From Liriodendron chinense (taxonomy: Eukaryota; Streptophyta; Magnoliopsida; Magnoliales; Magnoliaceae), in the NCBI GenBank assembly GCA_003013855.2, contig ML058392.1, positions 3,141,529 to 3,205,528 on the forward strand: a stretch of DNA of 64,000 bases, read 5' to 3'. Positions 20,484 to 32,075 of this stretch are shown in pieces (within the stretch, counting starts at the first letter, position 1; each line of letters begins with the position of its first letter). The notes beneath the pieces were generated by a model that did no database searches, was not told where the DNA came from, and saw only the letters and a list, made by a program, of their open reading frames with translations. A program made the translations under genes and the position numbers.

Positions 20484-23326
20484 TGTAACGACCCTAAAAT
20501 TTCGGTAAGAAAATTTTCTTTTAGGAGCAAAAATGGGTTAGCTAAATAAATTTAAGATGATAAAGAAAAGAAAAGCATGGACTGATTGGTTAAAGCCCTC
20601 TTAAGCGAGAGGGAAAACCAGGGATCGAGTCCTATCACTAACAAGATTTTAATTTTCTTTTTTGCTTTAAATACGAATTTTGAAATTCAAAATTAATCTT
20701 ATCTTATCTCAACCAACCCATCTTATTCGCAACAAATTTCCAACAAACGTCTCTTTAAAAAGAGAAAGAACGAAATGGTTTTCATCCATCGTAAAAGAAA
20801 GGAAAGGAAAGGAAGGAGGAATAGAGGGATCTTGCGGCTAGATCAAGTAGGTGTTCTTTTTATTTTATTTAAGTAGGCCAGATCCAGCCAATGAACGGGT
20901 CGGATCGTCCGTCCGTTCATTGTACAGATCTAGGGACCTTATCTTTATCTTGACCCTTGAATATGTGATCACGATTGATGGGGACCATTTGGGTGGGCCA
21001 GGAATCGATCTGGATGGGTCATAATGACCATATGGCCAAAATGTACATGGGCCTCAAAATTCAGATCGAATGGACCTTCAGATGGGCCACATCAATTGAA
21101 TGAATGATAGCCTTTAAAATTTATTTTGTTATTGTTTTATTTAATTAGTAAATTAATTCTAATAAATTATATTATTCCAAGACATTATTGGGCCACAATG
21201 AGGTGGCCGACCCAATGGTCGGACCAGATCTCTCGTAGACCCCACATACACTTTTAATAGTAATAATAATAAAAGAAAAAAAAAGAAAAGAAAAAAAAAG
21301 AAAAAAAAAAGGGAAAAAGTGGCTGGACATCCAGCGTCTCTGACGCTGGAACGTCCAGCGTTGGACTTCAAAGAAGGGTGACGTGGGGGCCCCACTCATG
21401 GGACCCACCTTGATGTATTTTGTACATCCACTCCGCCCATTTAATTCTCTATTTCATTTTAGGATGGGCTTCGAATTTGGACCCAAACTGAGGTCCGAAT
21501 GGGCCACACCATCTGAAACCAACTAATGGTGAAAACTTATAAAATAAAAATAAAATTTAAAAAGGTAGAAATTCGGGGCGTGGACAGCGGTCCACTCATG
21601 GACCCCACTGAGATGAAATCAGTAGATCCAAGCCGACCATATGTTTTAGTATAATGTTTTACAGCTTGGGTCCAAAAATCAGATAAATCCGAATCTCAGG
21701 TGGCCCACACCACTTAAAATATTAATGATAACAACACACATGGTTGAGGCAGTCCGATTTTGGATTGCTGTCCACTTTTGGGACCCATTTGATGACATTT
21801 TAAGAAATCTAATCCGTCCAATATCTTAATAAATAAGTTTTCTAGTTAAGGACCAAAAATGGCCCGTACAGGATATTCCAGTGGGCCATACCAAGATAAA
21901 CAGTGGGGACAACACATGTCCACTGGTTAGGAGCTTGTGGGCCCCACTGTGTAGTTTTTGAAAAATCCGATCCACCCAATCTCTGGAGTAATAAATTATT
22001 AGTCTTGTGACAAAAAATCAGCCCAATTAGAGTTCCAGGTGGGCCATGCCAAGTGAAATAGTGGGGAGGCACGGTATGGATTATCATAAATGGACCATTT
22101 TAGGATATCCTACGACAAAATCCTTGCAAAATATAATCAATCATATTTGGTAGTATACCATTGGGGAACTTGTGACCAAGTATAGGATGACCCACCAGTC
22201 AAGTGGGCCGTACCATCAGAAAATTGTAAAAGAGGCCATTCCTTTTGGAAACGTGGGTCACAATAATCAAATCTGGACCGTCCATTAAGGAACCAAAACT
22301 CAATAAAGTATAATCCAAATTGAAAATAAGTATATTAAGGTTAGATTGGTGGTTTATAAATATAAATTACATTTATTGTAGATTCAGGACCGATTCTACT
22401 CAGGACGTGACACAATTAACAAAGTAATCGCCACTATCAACAGGTGAGTACATCCCAACACGTTTCCTAGTCATTTTAATTAAGTAAGTTGTGTGATGGA
22501 TGCAATATGTGATATTGATTAATTTGTGCTTGTTTAAATATTATTTAAATAATTTCTATTTATAAATGTCATGAAAGATTGCCTCTCAAAATGAGAGATG
22601 AAATGTACGGACGTGAAATTGTATGGCTGTAAATTATTGCATGCATTATGAATTATTGTGCCTGGAGTTCGACTCTGGAAGATCGGTAGGTACTTAAGTA
22701 CCCGGTTACCCAGGGACCATCCTGGAAGCCCACTAATATGTGGAAGTCCGCCCTACAAGGAAGGGGGAGCCGATTGATGGGATCCAATCGAAGCAAGTGG
22801 AAGACTGAATATATGCCCACTTGATGCATCATTTCATTCATTATTACATTAATTATATGTTACCTATATTTGATGGCATGTGTTTATCCTGTTTAATTGA
22901 AATGCATGTGAACCGTATTGGGTTACTCACTGGGCTTTCCAGCTGACGTTGTGGATTAAAAATATACAGATGATGTGGACGTTGAACCTTCAGAGAATGC
23001 CCTTGATAATGAGATGGGACCACTAGAGGAACCGCAGGACTATTGGCCTAATTTAACCGAGGAAGAAGTGGCGGCCCTGAACCAAGACGTTTAGACTAGT
23101 TTCTTTTATTTTATTATTTTCAATAATTAGTAGACATTTAATAAAGTCCCAAATGGGTGGACTTGGTTTATAGTTGAATACTTCATGAATAAATGATAAC
23201 TTAGTATTTCATCATTTTATGCCTCTTAAAGTTGTTTAACGTTATAAATGCACTTAGTGCACCAGTTATACCCCGTAAACTGGGCCGGAGGGTGCACACT
23301 CTGAGTCCGGATTTCGGGGCGTGACA
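20484..23326 (+). mobile_element. 3' LTR of Tekay element
   Basis: A 2843-bp LTR nearly identical to 11631-14484. Visible differences include an 8-bp deletion in the AAAGGAGAG tract, one-base A-tract and G indels, about 16 substitutions, and loss of one T near 23088 that shortens the small acidic frame. Confidence 0.95.
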
Positions 23327-23331
23327 ATTGG

Positions 23332-24030
23332 GGTTGGATCCTAGGGAACCTTACCTAGGCCATGCCTTCCTCATGAATAAGAACATGTGTATCTATAATC
23401 ACAATCAATTTTTGGTGCCCACAATCATATCTGCCAACCATGATGAGTATATGGTGGCCACAACCCTGATGTCACTAGGGTGTACATGCAAGTGCATTTG
23501 CAAATGCATGATTTCATTATCCAAGTCATGCAACCATGTCATGCAAGCAGTACATACATGCTACATCTCATATGGGTTTCCTGAAAAGCCATCAAGCTGT
23601 AGGGTTATAAATGCAAGTCTACTGTGCATTAGGCAACCAATGTCATGTCATGTGTACTAACTGAGGTCCACCACTGGGTTTACCCTACCATGATCAAACC
23701 ACCATCCATATGTCAAGCACACACAAATGAGATGATGCTTAATATATCATCAACTATGCATGTGGTGTGCACGTAGTGTCACATTAAACATAAGAGCAAT
23801 GCTATCTTAGTATAAGAGTAATGCTATCTCAACATAAGAGCAAATGATATACCAAGTATGAGGATAATGCCACCTCAAGCATAAAGGCAGTGCCACATCA
23901 ATATGTAAGAAGCGCCACATCAACATAAAGAAAGTGCCACATCCATCTAACCGTAACATCACACGAACATAAGTGCAATGTCACAACAACATAAGACTAA
24001 TGCCACATTAACTAAGAGAAACACATCATT
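23332..24030. repeat. Unassigned DNA with a 27-30 bp minisatellite
   Basis: From about 23790 to 24010 a unit resembling 'aacataagagcaatgccac' with short spacers recurs some eight or nine times, degenerately. The preceding 450 bp are rich in ATG-CAT words ('gcaaatgcatgatttc', 'catgtcatgcaagcagtac'). The open frame at 23328-23660 looks like a by-product. The region may be part of an LTR that continues to the TATA box at 25950. Confidence 0.5.
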
Positions 24031-25915
24031 CAACAAGAGGTAAGGCCCACTTGGAATTAAGTCTCACGGCCCCACAAGGCTTTTTCTTGAGTGGGGTTTC
24101 AAGCCAATAGGCCCACTCAATAAGCATACACAAAAGTGGGTCTAAAAGAGCCAACAAAGGCATCCAAATGAGACAACACAGTAGGATCCACGAGCGATCA
24201 CGTTAGGCTCCAGAAGGCATCAAAGTGGGCCCTACAAATGTCCCCAAGCTAGGCCCAAAAATGGTCGCACACAATCCAAACAAGGGTGGCCTAAAATGGG
24301 TTGGCCTCGATCAAAAGCATGGTGTGGAACTTGAACATCGAGCCTCACATACTACAAAGATGGGTCTCATGGTGGGACAACATGACTACAACACATACAT
24401 CGAAGTGGACCATGGTACGGATACAACACCAATATAGGCGGGCCTCATGGTGTGGGTACAAACATACACTAAGGTAGGCCCACAAAGTGGATATATACAT
24501 CAAGGTAGGCCTACAGTGCAGTCACGATACATTCATACAATTGGAAAGGCTACGTGCGTGGGTACAATCATACATCAAGGTGGGCCCACGACGTGGCCAC
24601 AACTCATACATCAAGGTAGGCCAACGGTCGAGTTGGTTTAATTTGCAAATAAACATCACAATGGGCACTACTTACATGGTGGGCCTAAAACGATTGGAGG
24701 GCAAGTAAACATTTCGATAGGCCCTAGAAATATTCCAATAATGGGCAACACACCCACTGTTAAATCTGGAGTGGTCCACTTGAGATTCAAATCTATCCCA
24801 TGTATTGGCTCATGCGTTGAAATGATCCGGGAAAACGGATGGGCAACGTGGTTATAAAATATATGCATCACGGCAGACCCCATATCGTGGGACAACACGC
24901 TATGTAGACAACGTGCTTGTGCACGCTGTTTCCACAGGGTGGCCCACCGCTGTAGGTCCCTCAAGACACCATGGTAGGTCCCAAGGAAGGTGTAAGTGGT
25001 GGGGGCCCAATCAACACAGTTTCGGCCAGTGCGGTCCACTCAACCTTCGGATCGGCCTCATTTTTTGTATCATGCACTAAAATGAGCTGTCTAATTAGAC
25101 GGATGGCGTGAATATACAAAAAATCATCAAGGTGGGCCTCCATAGCAGGCCCCACCTGATAATCAACAGGGGCGCGACCTGCTGGACCCCACTGACAGTG
25201 CTCGTACAACACAAAACACGGAGGGTCCCATGTCTGGGTAGCATGGATAAAACACGTACATCATAGTCGGGTTCACAGCGGTCCCGACACACTAGAAAAT
25301 GGCCCATGGCACAGCCGGCCCGAGAAATTTTAAGGGCAGGCGTTCAGGCTCCACAGCTCTGTTGTGCGGCCCATCTGAGATCTAGATCTTCTTCATTTTG
25401 GGATCACGCTTCAAAATGAGCTGTCATGGTGGATGGAAGGGGTAGATGTAAAACGTACACCATTATGGACTGGGCCCACGACAAGGTCCCTCCCTGCTAG
25501 ACAACATGGATAGCTTCTAGCATTGTCCGCTACGATTTGGATAAAACTCATACATCACCATGGAACACCCTGTCCAGTAGGGCCACAAGCCTGGGACTAA
25601 GCTAATATTATTTGCAAATCCCTTACATCCAAGTCTCTGAGACCTGATCAATAGGTTGGACAGCAAATGCACATATCACGGTGACACCATGAAGTTTTCA
25701 ACGGTAAGAGTTCAATCTCCACTTCTGCAGAGGTACAACCCATTAAAGCTTAAAGCTGCCACTGATGGTGGGCTCACAAACGTTCTGGATCAAGTTGATA
25801 TTCATGTGGGCCCCTCATCCATGTCAGCATGACCTAATCAACAGGTTGAATGGTAAATAGACATCAAGGTGGGCCGCACAGCGTGGACACACGTTGTTTA
25901 GACTAGAGAGGAATG
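24031..25915 (-). repeat. Phrase-repeat array, minus orientation
   Basis: Units such as 'catacatcaaggtgggcccac' recur about every 45-60 bp between 24390 and 24640 (24438, 24500, 24573 and 24610), then more loosely to 25900. The conserved word ACTAAAATGAGCTGTC occurs at 25075 and a close relative at 25410. No gene is supported. The array ends about 40 bp before the TATA box at 25951. Confidence 0.6.
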
Positions 25916-25950
25916 TATAATTTGGTACATGGGTTGAAAATCTATAAATA

Positions 25951-25962
25951 GGTTAGGAAATT
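25951..25962 (+). promoter_or_regulatory. TATA box of a probable LTR remnant
   Basis: CTATAAATAGGT is followed by a pyrimidine-rich leader ('tttcaaccttttcttttctaac'). The combination of upstream repeat array, TATA box and short pyrimidine-rich exon is that of an LTR promoter on the plus strand. LTR ends were not found. Confidence 0.5.
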
Positions 25963-26059
25963 TCAACCTTTTCTTTTCTAACTTTTTCGCCTTTTTCTTT
26001 CTAACAATACAAATACAGCTAAAAGAGTCTTGCATTTCTCTCTTCTTGGAGATTCAAAG

Positions 26060-27358
26060 TCCATTCTTGACCAGAAAACTGTTAGTCTGGAATTCGGCCC
26101 CATAGTACATGTGTGAGATTTGCGAGCATGCCAGAATTAATTGGGTCTGGTTCAAACAGAAACACAAACCCCTGGTGTTAAGATATAGTCAAATGGCTGA
26201 GGATATGACCAATTGTCTATTCAACTAATTGTCAAGTGCCCGCTATCAAGCAATTTGTGGTGGTTGAAGATACTCCTCCAATGAGTCCATTTTACCTTGA
26301 GAAACCAAGGACTTACAAAGGTGCAACAATTATGTACTTAAGTAGAAATAAGTCGAAAAATGAATGCAGAAAGGCAAGACTTACCACTAAGGCAAGATCA
26401 TTAGCTAGCTGATAGCAACAGGGTTCTTAGTGTAATTGTGCACTGATGAGTAAGGGCCGAGCAATACCAAGACAACTTACTGTCGACCTAGTGTATAAGT
26501 GTAGATGGATGACTCTTAAAGCTAAAACCCTTTGTCAAATGTGTTATCATCCTTTCGATAGTCTTCCATACATTCTTAAATGTTGATGTAGCCATAACAG
26601 TTATACGTCCTTATCTCTAAGTCATGTGCTTAGCACGTCTCTTCAGAGATTTGCTCAGCAATAAGTTATTCTCTGTATATTCAGCCCATCACATGAAGAT
26701 ATATACGTGCTACATGGCCATATCTATACCATTCATTTGGGACCCCAGATCTTATCCAAACAGCAACAATCTTTTCTCTTTAAGTCACACACTCTTCATT
26801 CGCTACTTAAATGTTCTCATTAAATTAATCAGTGCTGAGACAGTAAACATTACAGAACAACCGATACTATACTGATATAAGGTGGATATATTATTTCGTG
26901 GAACCAAACTCAAAAACAAAAAAGAAAAAAGAACACGAATATTTGTAATACAACATATGATCGCATAATAAAACAAGGTTGACTTACGCTCCAACATAAG
27001 CCCCGTTCGCCAGATCAGTAGTATTCTTCATATACTCTCTAAACACATGCCATGATGGTACGTGTAAGCAAGATCTGGGCTGTTTATCTCAGACGGGCCG
27101 GATGGTGTTTATGCAGATAATCTGGTTGGTGGAATCATCATGTGGGTCACGTGAATTTCTACAGTGGAACTGGAGATTATTTTTCCAACTGTCCATATTT
27201 CTGGAGCCCCATTTTCGCCTCATTTTCGGGCCACATAGGGGAACCTGATGAACTGCCCAGATCTCAGACAGACACATTGGACGTGTGCCAGGTTAGGATT
27301 GAGAATCATACTTTTGTGACTAGGCTTTTCGTTCCTACAGCTGAAAACATACTCACCC
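26060..27358. other. Intergenic, nothing recognised
   Basis: Short open frames (26624-26875, 26803-26997) show no family resemblance or sensible composition. No repeat or RNA gene was seen. The right end is the downstream side of the DUF247 gene. Confidence 0.4.
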
Positions 27359-27387
27359 AGAGAGAGAGAGAGAGAGAGAGAGAGACC

Positions 27388-27434
<47 letters not shown>
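27359..27434 (+). repeat. (AG)n microsatellite
   Basis: Two AG runs (27359-27385 and 27391-27434) are separated by CCCAC. They lie 30-110 bp past the DUF247 stop codon, so as (CT)n they probably fall in that gene's 3' untranslated region. Confidence 0.95.
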
Positions 27435-27436
<2 letters not shown>

Positions 27437-27465
27437 AACAACAGGAAGCCAATGCTCATACCGAA

Positions 27466-29106
27466 TCAAACGAGAGTTGAGTTCATCGCCCCACCAATGT
27501 TCTTCAACTGGATGCCCCCACAGTTATAGACGGAGCAAAACGCCTGCACTGCCGTCAACACCAGGAAAAGGTTTGCTGCGATCAGTGTCAGAAACGGCCA
27601 TGATCGATACACGTACTTCTTCAACAGCTTCCCAAATATAACCTTCCACCTTGTCGAATAATACTTGTTCACCTCTTCGATCACCTTATCCAAGTGGGCC
27701 ACCTTTGTTAGAAACAATGATCGCGTCATCCCATTCCACTTATCGGCAACCTCTTGGTCACTCTTCAAATGGCTGATTACAATGTCCTTTTCTCTTAGCA
27801 ATTTCACGTCCTCTTCAGTATCGATAATACCATTCATTAGTTCAGTGTAACGTGTAAAAATTTGGGCCCGAGATGCCGATGTGGCTTCGAACGCCACCAA
27901 ATTCCTCAAAACAACTTCTGTATTCTTGTCGAATGTGATGCGTGGGAGGTGAATGGTGCCTGCAATATTATCGAACTTTATAGAACTTATGTCACCTCTA
28001 GTGGCACAAAATCGAATGCCGGCATCCGAGAGCTCGGCCACACTTGGGATCATGATCTCTTCCAACAATGGATTCGCCGGTGTATTTGGAGAGCTCTCGA
28101 TATCTTGTTGGGAGGCTAGTTTCTTCCCAAAGGTTGCAACTTCATTCGTGATGTTTCTTGAAGAGGAAGGCATGCTAATCTTACCGATGATTTTGAATGG
28201 AAATTTTAGTATAGATTTCAACATTCTCGATTTTAAGACCTGTCGAAGATATCGTAAGATAGGGGAACATACAAGCATTGGCATCCAATACCTGACTCGC
28301 CCGAAAGAATCTGGATTTTCTTTCACCACCGTTTCATCTTGAGCATGGATTTCTTCTATTTTTGGCACACATACATGATAAAGAAGTTCAAGCAAATGAC
28401 CCATTTGTAGGATTTCATTTTGACTAAGTGGAAAATCACCCACCCTTTTGAAAGGAGAGAGAGATCTACAAAGACCCATTAACATCGTGGCTAATGCTTC
28501 ATTAGGGTTTTCATGTTTGCAATAGCCCTGGAGCTGTTTGAGTACGAAAAGTGGGATTTGGTTCTCTAACATGATAATATCCCTAAGGATGGCATTATGG
28601 GTCATGCTCTTTCCACTGTAATCGATGACTTGGGACATCTTCGAAGAGACCCTAGAGAGATCATCGGCCATTTGATCACCACCATAGATTTGGAGAAACT
28701 CCAATAAGAATGAACCATCAACAGCCATCATCCAAGCTAATGTTTCAGTACTTAGATCGAAGTACCGGTCATAGCATGCACGGATCTTGAGATCGAACTT
28801 CACAAACTGACCGATGATGCCCTCAAAGGTGATGCCTTGGAGATGCTCCTGCAACATTCGAGCTGTGATGAACTTGTACCGTTCCATTTCATAGACTTCG
28901 GTTCTCCATTGATGGTATGGACCAATGGCCACTTGTTGGGGGATGTAAGCTTCTGGTTTGGTGACCATTAGAGACTTAGCAACGCCAAAAATTGAAACGG
29001 GTGTTTCAGCATTATCATCACTGTTGTCGTGGTGGTGTTCTTGGGCAAGTGTTTCCTTGATCCGTGTGACCCACCGATGCTGATCAAAGGTAGGATGGGA
29101 CTCCAT
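27466..29106 (-). CDS. DUF247 (UPF0481) membrane-anchored protein
   Basis: A single-exon plant gene of 546 residues, at the upper end of family length. The DUF247 domain begins near residue 40 with SIFGVAKSLMVTKPEAYIPQ followed by VAIGPYH, and continues with WMMAVDGSFLLEFL, ILRDIIMLENQIPLFVLKQL (two family hallmarks) and, after a variable middle, VADKWNGMTRSLF. A C-terminal hydrophobic segment (about residues 503-527, WPFLTLIAANLFLVLTAVQA) is probably a membrane anchor with a short tail. The ATG at 29104-29106 is the first in frame; a CT-rich leader precedes it on the minus strand. Biochemical function is unknown for the family; some grass members act in self-incompatibility, which nothing here implies for this gene. 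No stop or frameshift is visible and it is the only host gene in 64 kb. Confidence 0.93.
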   Translation of the reverse strand: MESHPTFDQHRWVTRIKETLAQEHHHDNSDDNAETPVSIFGVAKSLMVTKPEAYIPQQVAIGPYHQWRTEVYEMERYKFITARMLQEHLQGITFEGIIGQFVKFDLKIRACYDRYFDLSTETLAWMMAVDGSFLLEFLQIYGGDQMADDLSRVSSKMSQVIDYSGKSMTHNAILRDIIMLENQIPLFVLKQLQGYCKHENPNEALATMLMGLCRSLSPFKRVGDFPLSQNEILQMGHLLELLYHVCVPKIEEIHAQDETVVKENPDSFGRVRYWMPMLVCSPILRYLRQVLKSRMLKSILKFPFKIIGKISMPSSSRNITNEVATFGKKLASQQDIESSPNTPANPLLEEIMIPSVAELSDAGIRFCATRGDISSIKFDNIAGTIHLPRITFDKNTEVVLRNLVAFEATSASRAQIFTRYTELMNGIIDTEEDVKLLREKDIVISHLKSDQEVADKWNGMTRSLFLTKVAHLDKVIEEVNKYYSTRWKVIFGKLLKKYVYRSWPFLTLIAANLFLVLTAVQAFCSVYNCGGIQLKNIGGAMNSTLV

Positions 29107-29380
29107 TCGTCCTTTAGAGGATATTGGAGCTCAGAGGATGAGAGATTGGAGGAAAAGGCGTTCGGGAAGGGAGGAGATATTCAAGAGGGGGTTTTCTTCT
29201 ACTTCAGTGCAATGCCAGGATGGTTTGGTGGCCATTTATTTGAAAGGTGTGGTGTCACATCCACTGTACACGTGGCATGTCTGGGAACAAACTCAGACGG
29301 TCCAAATCATGGGACCACTGTGAATGAAGAGTACCCTGAAATTGCACTACTTGGAAAATCCTAGCCACCTATCTTGGCAC
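29107..29380 (-). promoter_or_regulatory. Upstream region of DUF247 gene
   Basis: On the minus strand a CT-rich leader ('cgccttttcctccaatctctc') precedes the ATG, with a weak TATA-like TCAAATAAATGG near 29234-29245. The solo LTR at 29386 lies only 280 bp upstream of the start codon and could influence expression; this is inference. Confidence 0.35.
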
Positions 29381-29385
29381 ATTTC

Positions 29386-30075
29386 TAATGTAGAACGGGT
29401 CGCTGATTATTTCATGGCCTAGATGGACCAAAAGAAGACCGGTCGGGGTCGAAAGTGATCCGGATCATCACAACCGTAAACCGGCCGTATCTTGCATTCC
29501 GGAATGAGTTTCGGGACATATAATATATCGTTTTGGTGTAGCTGAGCTACTTTAGCCAACCAACCCCGCTATGCCGGGTTGCCCATGCCAGAATCGCGAG
29601 ATTCGACCGTATCGACGGTCATTAGGCTAGTTTATTTTCAGTTTTACTATTTATGGTAAGTTTTAATTCGATCATAACTTTGGATTTGTAGGGTTTTAGA
29701 GTTAGTGCCCAACATGGAAAGGAATTAGAATATTTAGTAGAACAACATAGTTGGGCCCGCTTGATAACATTTTATTTTTGGCCGAAAATCAAGAGTTCTA
29801 GTAGGATTGAACGACTTCTATAAATAGTAAGTTTACTATTTATAGTAAGTTGCGTTTTCTAGGAGTTTGAGTTTGAGTTGGAGTCTGCTTCTTTACCTAG
29901 GGTTTAGTTTCCTATTTATATGCATTGTAATTTTATTTATTATTCATTCAATTATAAATAAAAAAATATTATTCGGAATTAATTTTCTCTTTTTATCTTT
30001 TTACTTCTTCTCATAGATTCAAGAAACACTCGGTTAGGGGGACGGTGATCGACCTACCACGTCCTCCCTACGTCA
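29386..30075 (+). mobile_element. Solo LTR of CRM-like chromovirus family
   Basis: The 690-bp sequence is flanked by ATTTC at 29381-29385 and 30076-30080, a 5-bp target duplication. It starts TAATGTAGAACGGG (TG mutated to TA; compare TGATGTAG at 9447) and ends CCTCCCTACGTCA. Its 3' part, 'ttcaagaaacactcggttag' plus 'cggtgatcgacc', parallels the LTR ends at 4722 and 10089. With no internal region, it arose by recombination between LTRs. The TATA box at 29819 lies in a long palindrome. Confidence 0.85.
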
Positions 30076-30080
30076 ATTTC

Positions 30081-32075
30081 AAAGTGGATGGTATTGTCAT
30101 ATCAAAGATATTTTTAGGACAAGGTCGAATCCATGGTAAGAAGCAGCAAATTAGCGGTCTGGATTACTCAACCATGAGCCTCACCTACCATTGTGGACCA
30201 CGGAGCTTCGTATTTTAGTCTTAGCTACTCAACCAAGAAACTACGTGTTTAATTCAACTTACATTCATATACACAAAGTACACTTCTAGTGGTTAACACG
30301 CGTTTCACGTTGACAGAGAGAGGGATGTTGTTGCCGATCATGTTGAGGATTTGTTTTTGCTCAGTGTAAATAAGAAAGAAAGATTCATTTTCACGATTAT
30401 AAATGTATTATTCAAACGTGAATTGCACTGCTGCTGTTGGTGTGGTGCACGTGAAATTAGCTGTGAACGTTTTTTTTTCTTTCTTTTTTGTAGTTTTTTT
30501 CTTTGACGGATGTGATCAGGAAAAATACAGGATCCAACTAGACCGAATCCTGTGGGCCTTTGTAAAGTCGAAGATAGGGTGTTTCCTTCTGGCGATCAGC
30601 CAAAGATGCTATGGAGCTAGAAGGAATTAGTCTAGCCCTCTATACTTCGAAGGCTGGCCAGATATAAATCGACGGCCTTAAACGTCGTATCAGAACAAAT
30701 AGACAAATTATTGATCACCCTCTCTTCTTCTGTGTTCTCTTTTTAAAAGTAGTTGCTTAGAAAGATGTTTTATCGCAAGATAATTTTACTCTTAATAAAT
30801 AAGAATCAAAGAGTGATCAGGAGAGATGGTTAAGAGAGGTAATTAGGATATGATATTTTCTCTTATCCCCTTTAATCCTGCTTTAACTATTTGAATTCAT
30901 GTAGGATAACATTAGAGCATGTATAAACATACAAATAAAAAGAGAAGGGAATTGTGTGGGACCCACCCACTATTTGTTTCCTAAAAGTGGACCCCACAGG
31001 CGTACACTCAACATTTTCCTCTCAACCATGTTGCGAAAGGGCCACTGTCTGTATAGCTCTTCTCAAAATAACTAAAACAATCAACTTGTCTTCTCATTGG
31101 TGTTTTAGCAGTGACCGACCACCTCATAGTTATAAAACTCAATGACTCTATTCCAAACAAGGCTGAGTCCACTGAGTTGGCTAGAAATCGAACCAAGTCA
31201 CTGTGAAACTCGCTAGCATACTGGATTTGGTTGAGGCTCGAAATTGTTAGTCATGATTGAACTAAAAAGCCAATGTTTCTTATGTTGATGAATCTTTTAT
31301 TTTATAATTTATTTCTATTTATTTTTGCTAATTTTGCCAAAAACGATTATCTAGAAATTCAGGTGAGCGCTACAAAGTCTTGAGCTTCACCTATCATTTA
31401 ACACATGCAATACAGACCTCACCAATTTTTGAAAAGAAAAAGACAGCGACAAACAACACCACAAAAATCAATTCCCAAACCAAATCGACACCTTTCAAAA
31501 GAAAAATTACTGACATAACAAAACAGTCACCATCCAACCATAGAATACAGATAGCCACCATCCAACCATCACACACAAATTGCCTCTAATCCAACAATCA
31601 AAATTCTTAAAACATACTGACATAATAAAACAGTCATCTGTTCAAAAAAGACATAAAGATCCACTCAAACACGTTCTATGGTAAAATCAGTGGATCCCTT
31701 ATTTGTTCATGTAGGAATGAATAAGCATTGATGCACATACCTACTATCACCCACTTTCAATGGCCTCTACACAGCCTCATAAATTGAGCCAAATTTAACA
31801 GTTAAAATCCAAGATCCTCACACAACCTCAGGCTTTAGGATTGATCAATTATTATGCGCAATTAAATCATTGATTACATTATCACGTTCAAGGCTAATGG
31901 GCCCCTATATTATTGACTTTGACATCGATTCACTACTGTGAGCGTACACGGGTTATATCAAGATCTCATATGCATGGCATACTCACACTATTGCATAGTG
32001 TAAAGGCTAAAGGGAACAACAAATACTAAGTTGATTCCCGATGGTGGATACCTTCGATCCTGATCGAAGGCAATT
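30081..32075. other. Intergenic, nothing recognised
   Basis: I see AT-rich unique-looking sequence with short T-tracts and a few CAACCATC words near 31530-31570. The open frames (30403-30630, 30954-31145, 31380-31589) have no recognisable motifs. Confidence 0.4.

Larger units (their letters stand above)
11631..23326 (+). mobile_element. Complete Tekay/Del-type Ty3 chromovirus
   Basis: An 11.7-kb element bounded by TG...CA ends and a perfect 5-bp target duplication ATTGG (11626-11630 and 23327-23331). It holds, in order: 5' LTR, initiator tRNA-Met primer-binding site, a 1.2-kb leader, gag, protease, reverse transcriptase, RNase H, integrase, a C-terminal chromodomain, polypurine tract and 3' LTR. 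The order RT-RNase H-integrase is that of Ty3/gypsy, and the C-terminal chromodomain with very long LTRs suits Tekay/Del. By eye I count about 16 substitutions plus a few indels between the 2.85-kb LTRs (roughly 0.6%), so it is the youngest identifiable element here. Its one obvious defect is the gag-pol frame change. Confidence 0.95.

Noticed and set aside
26624..26997. Short frames on both strands in the 26-27 kb interval
   Set aside because: Length and composition are as expected by chance in AT-rich DNA.
27142..27480. Plus-strand frame ending in an Arg/Glu repeat
   Set aside because: The repeat is translation of the (AG)n microsatellite and the frame is antisense to the DUF247 3' end.
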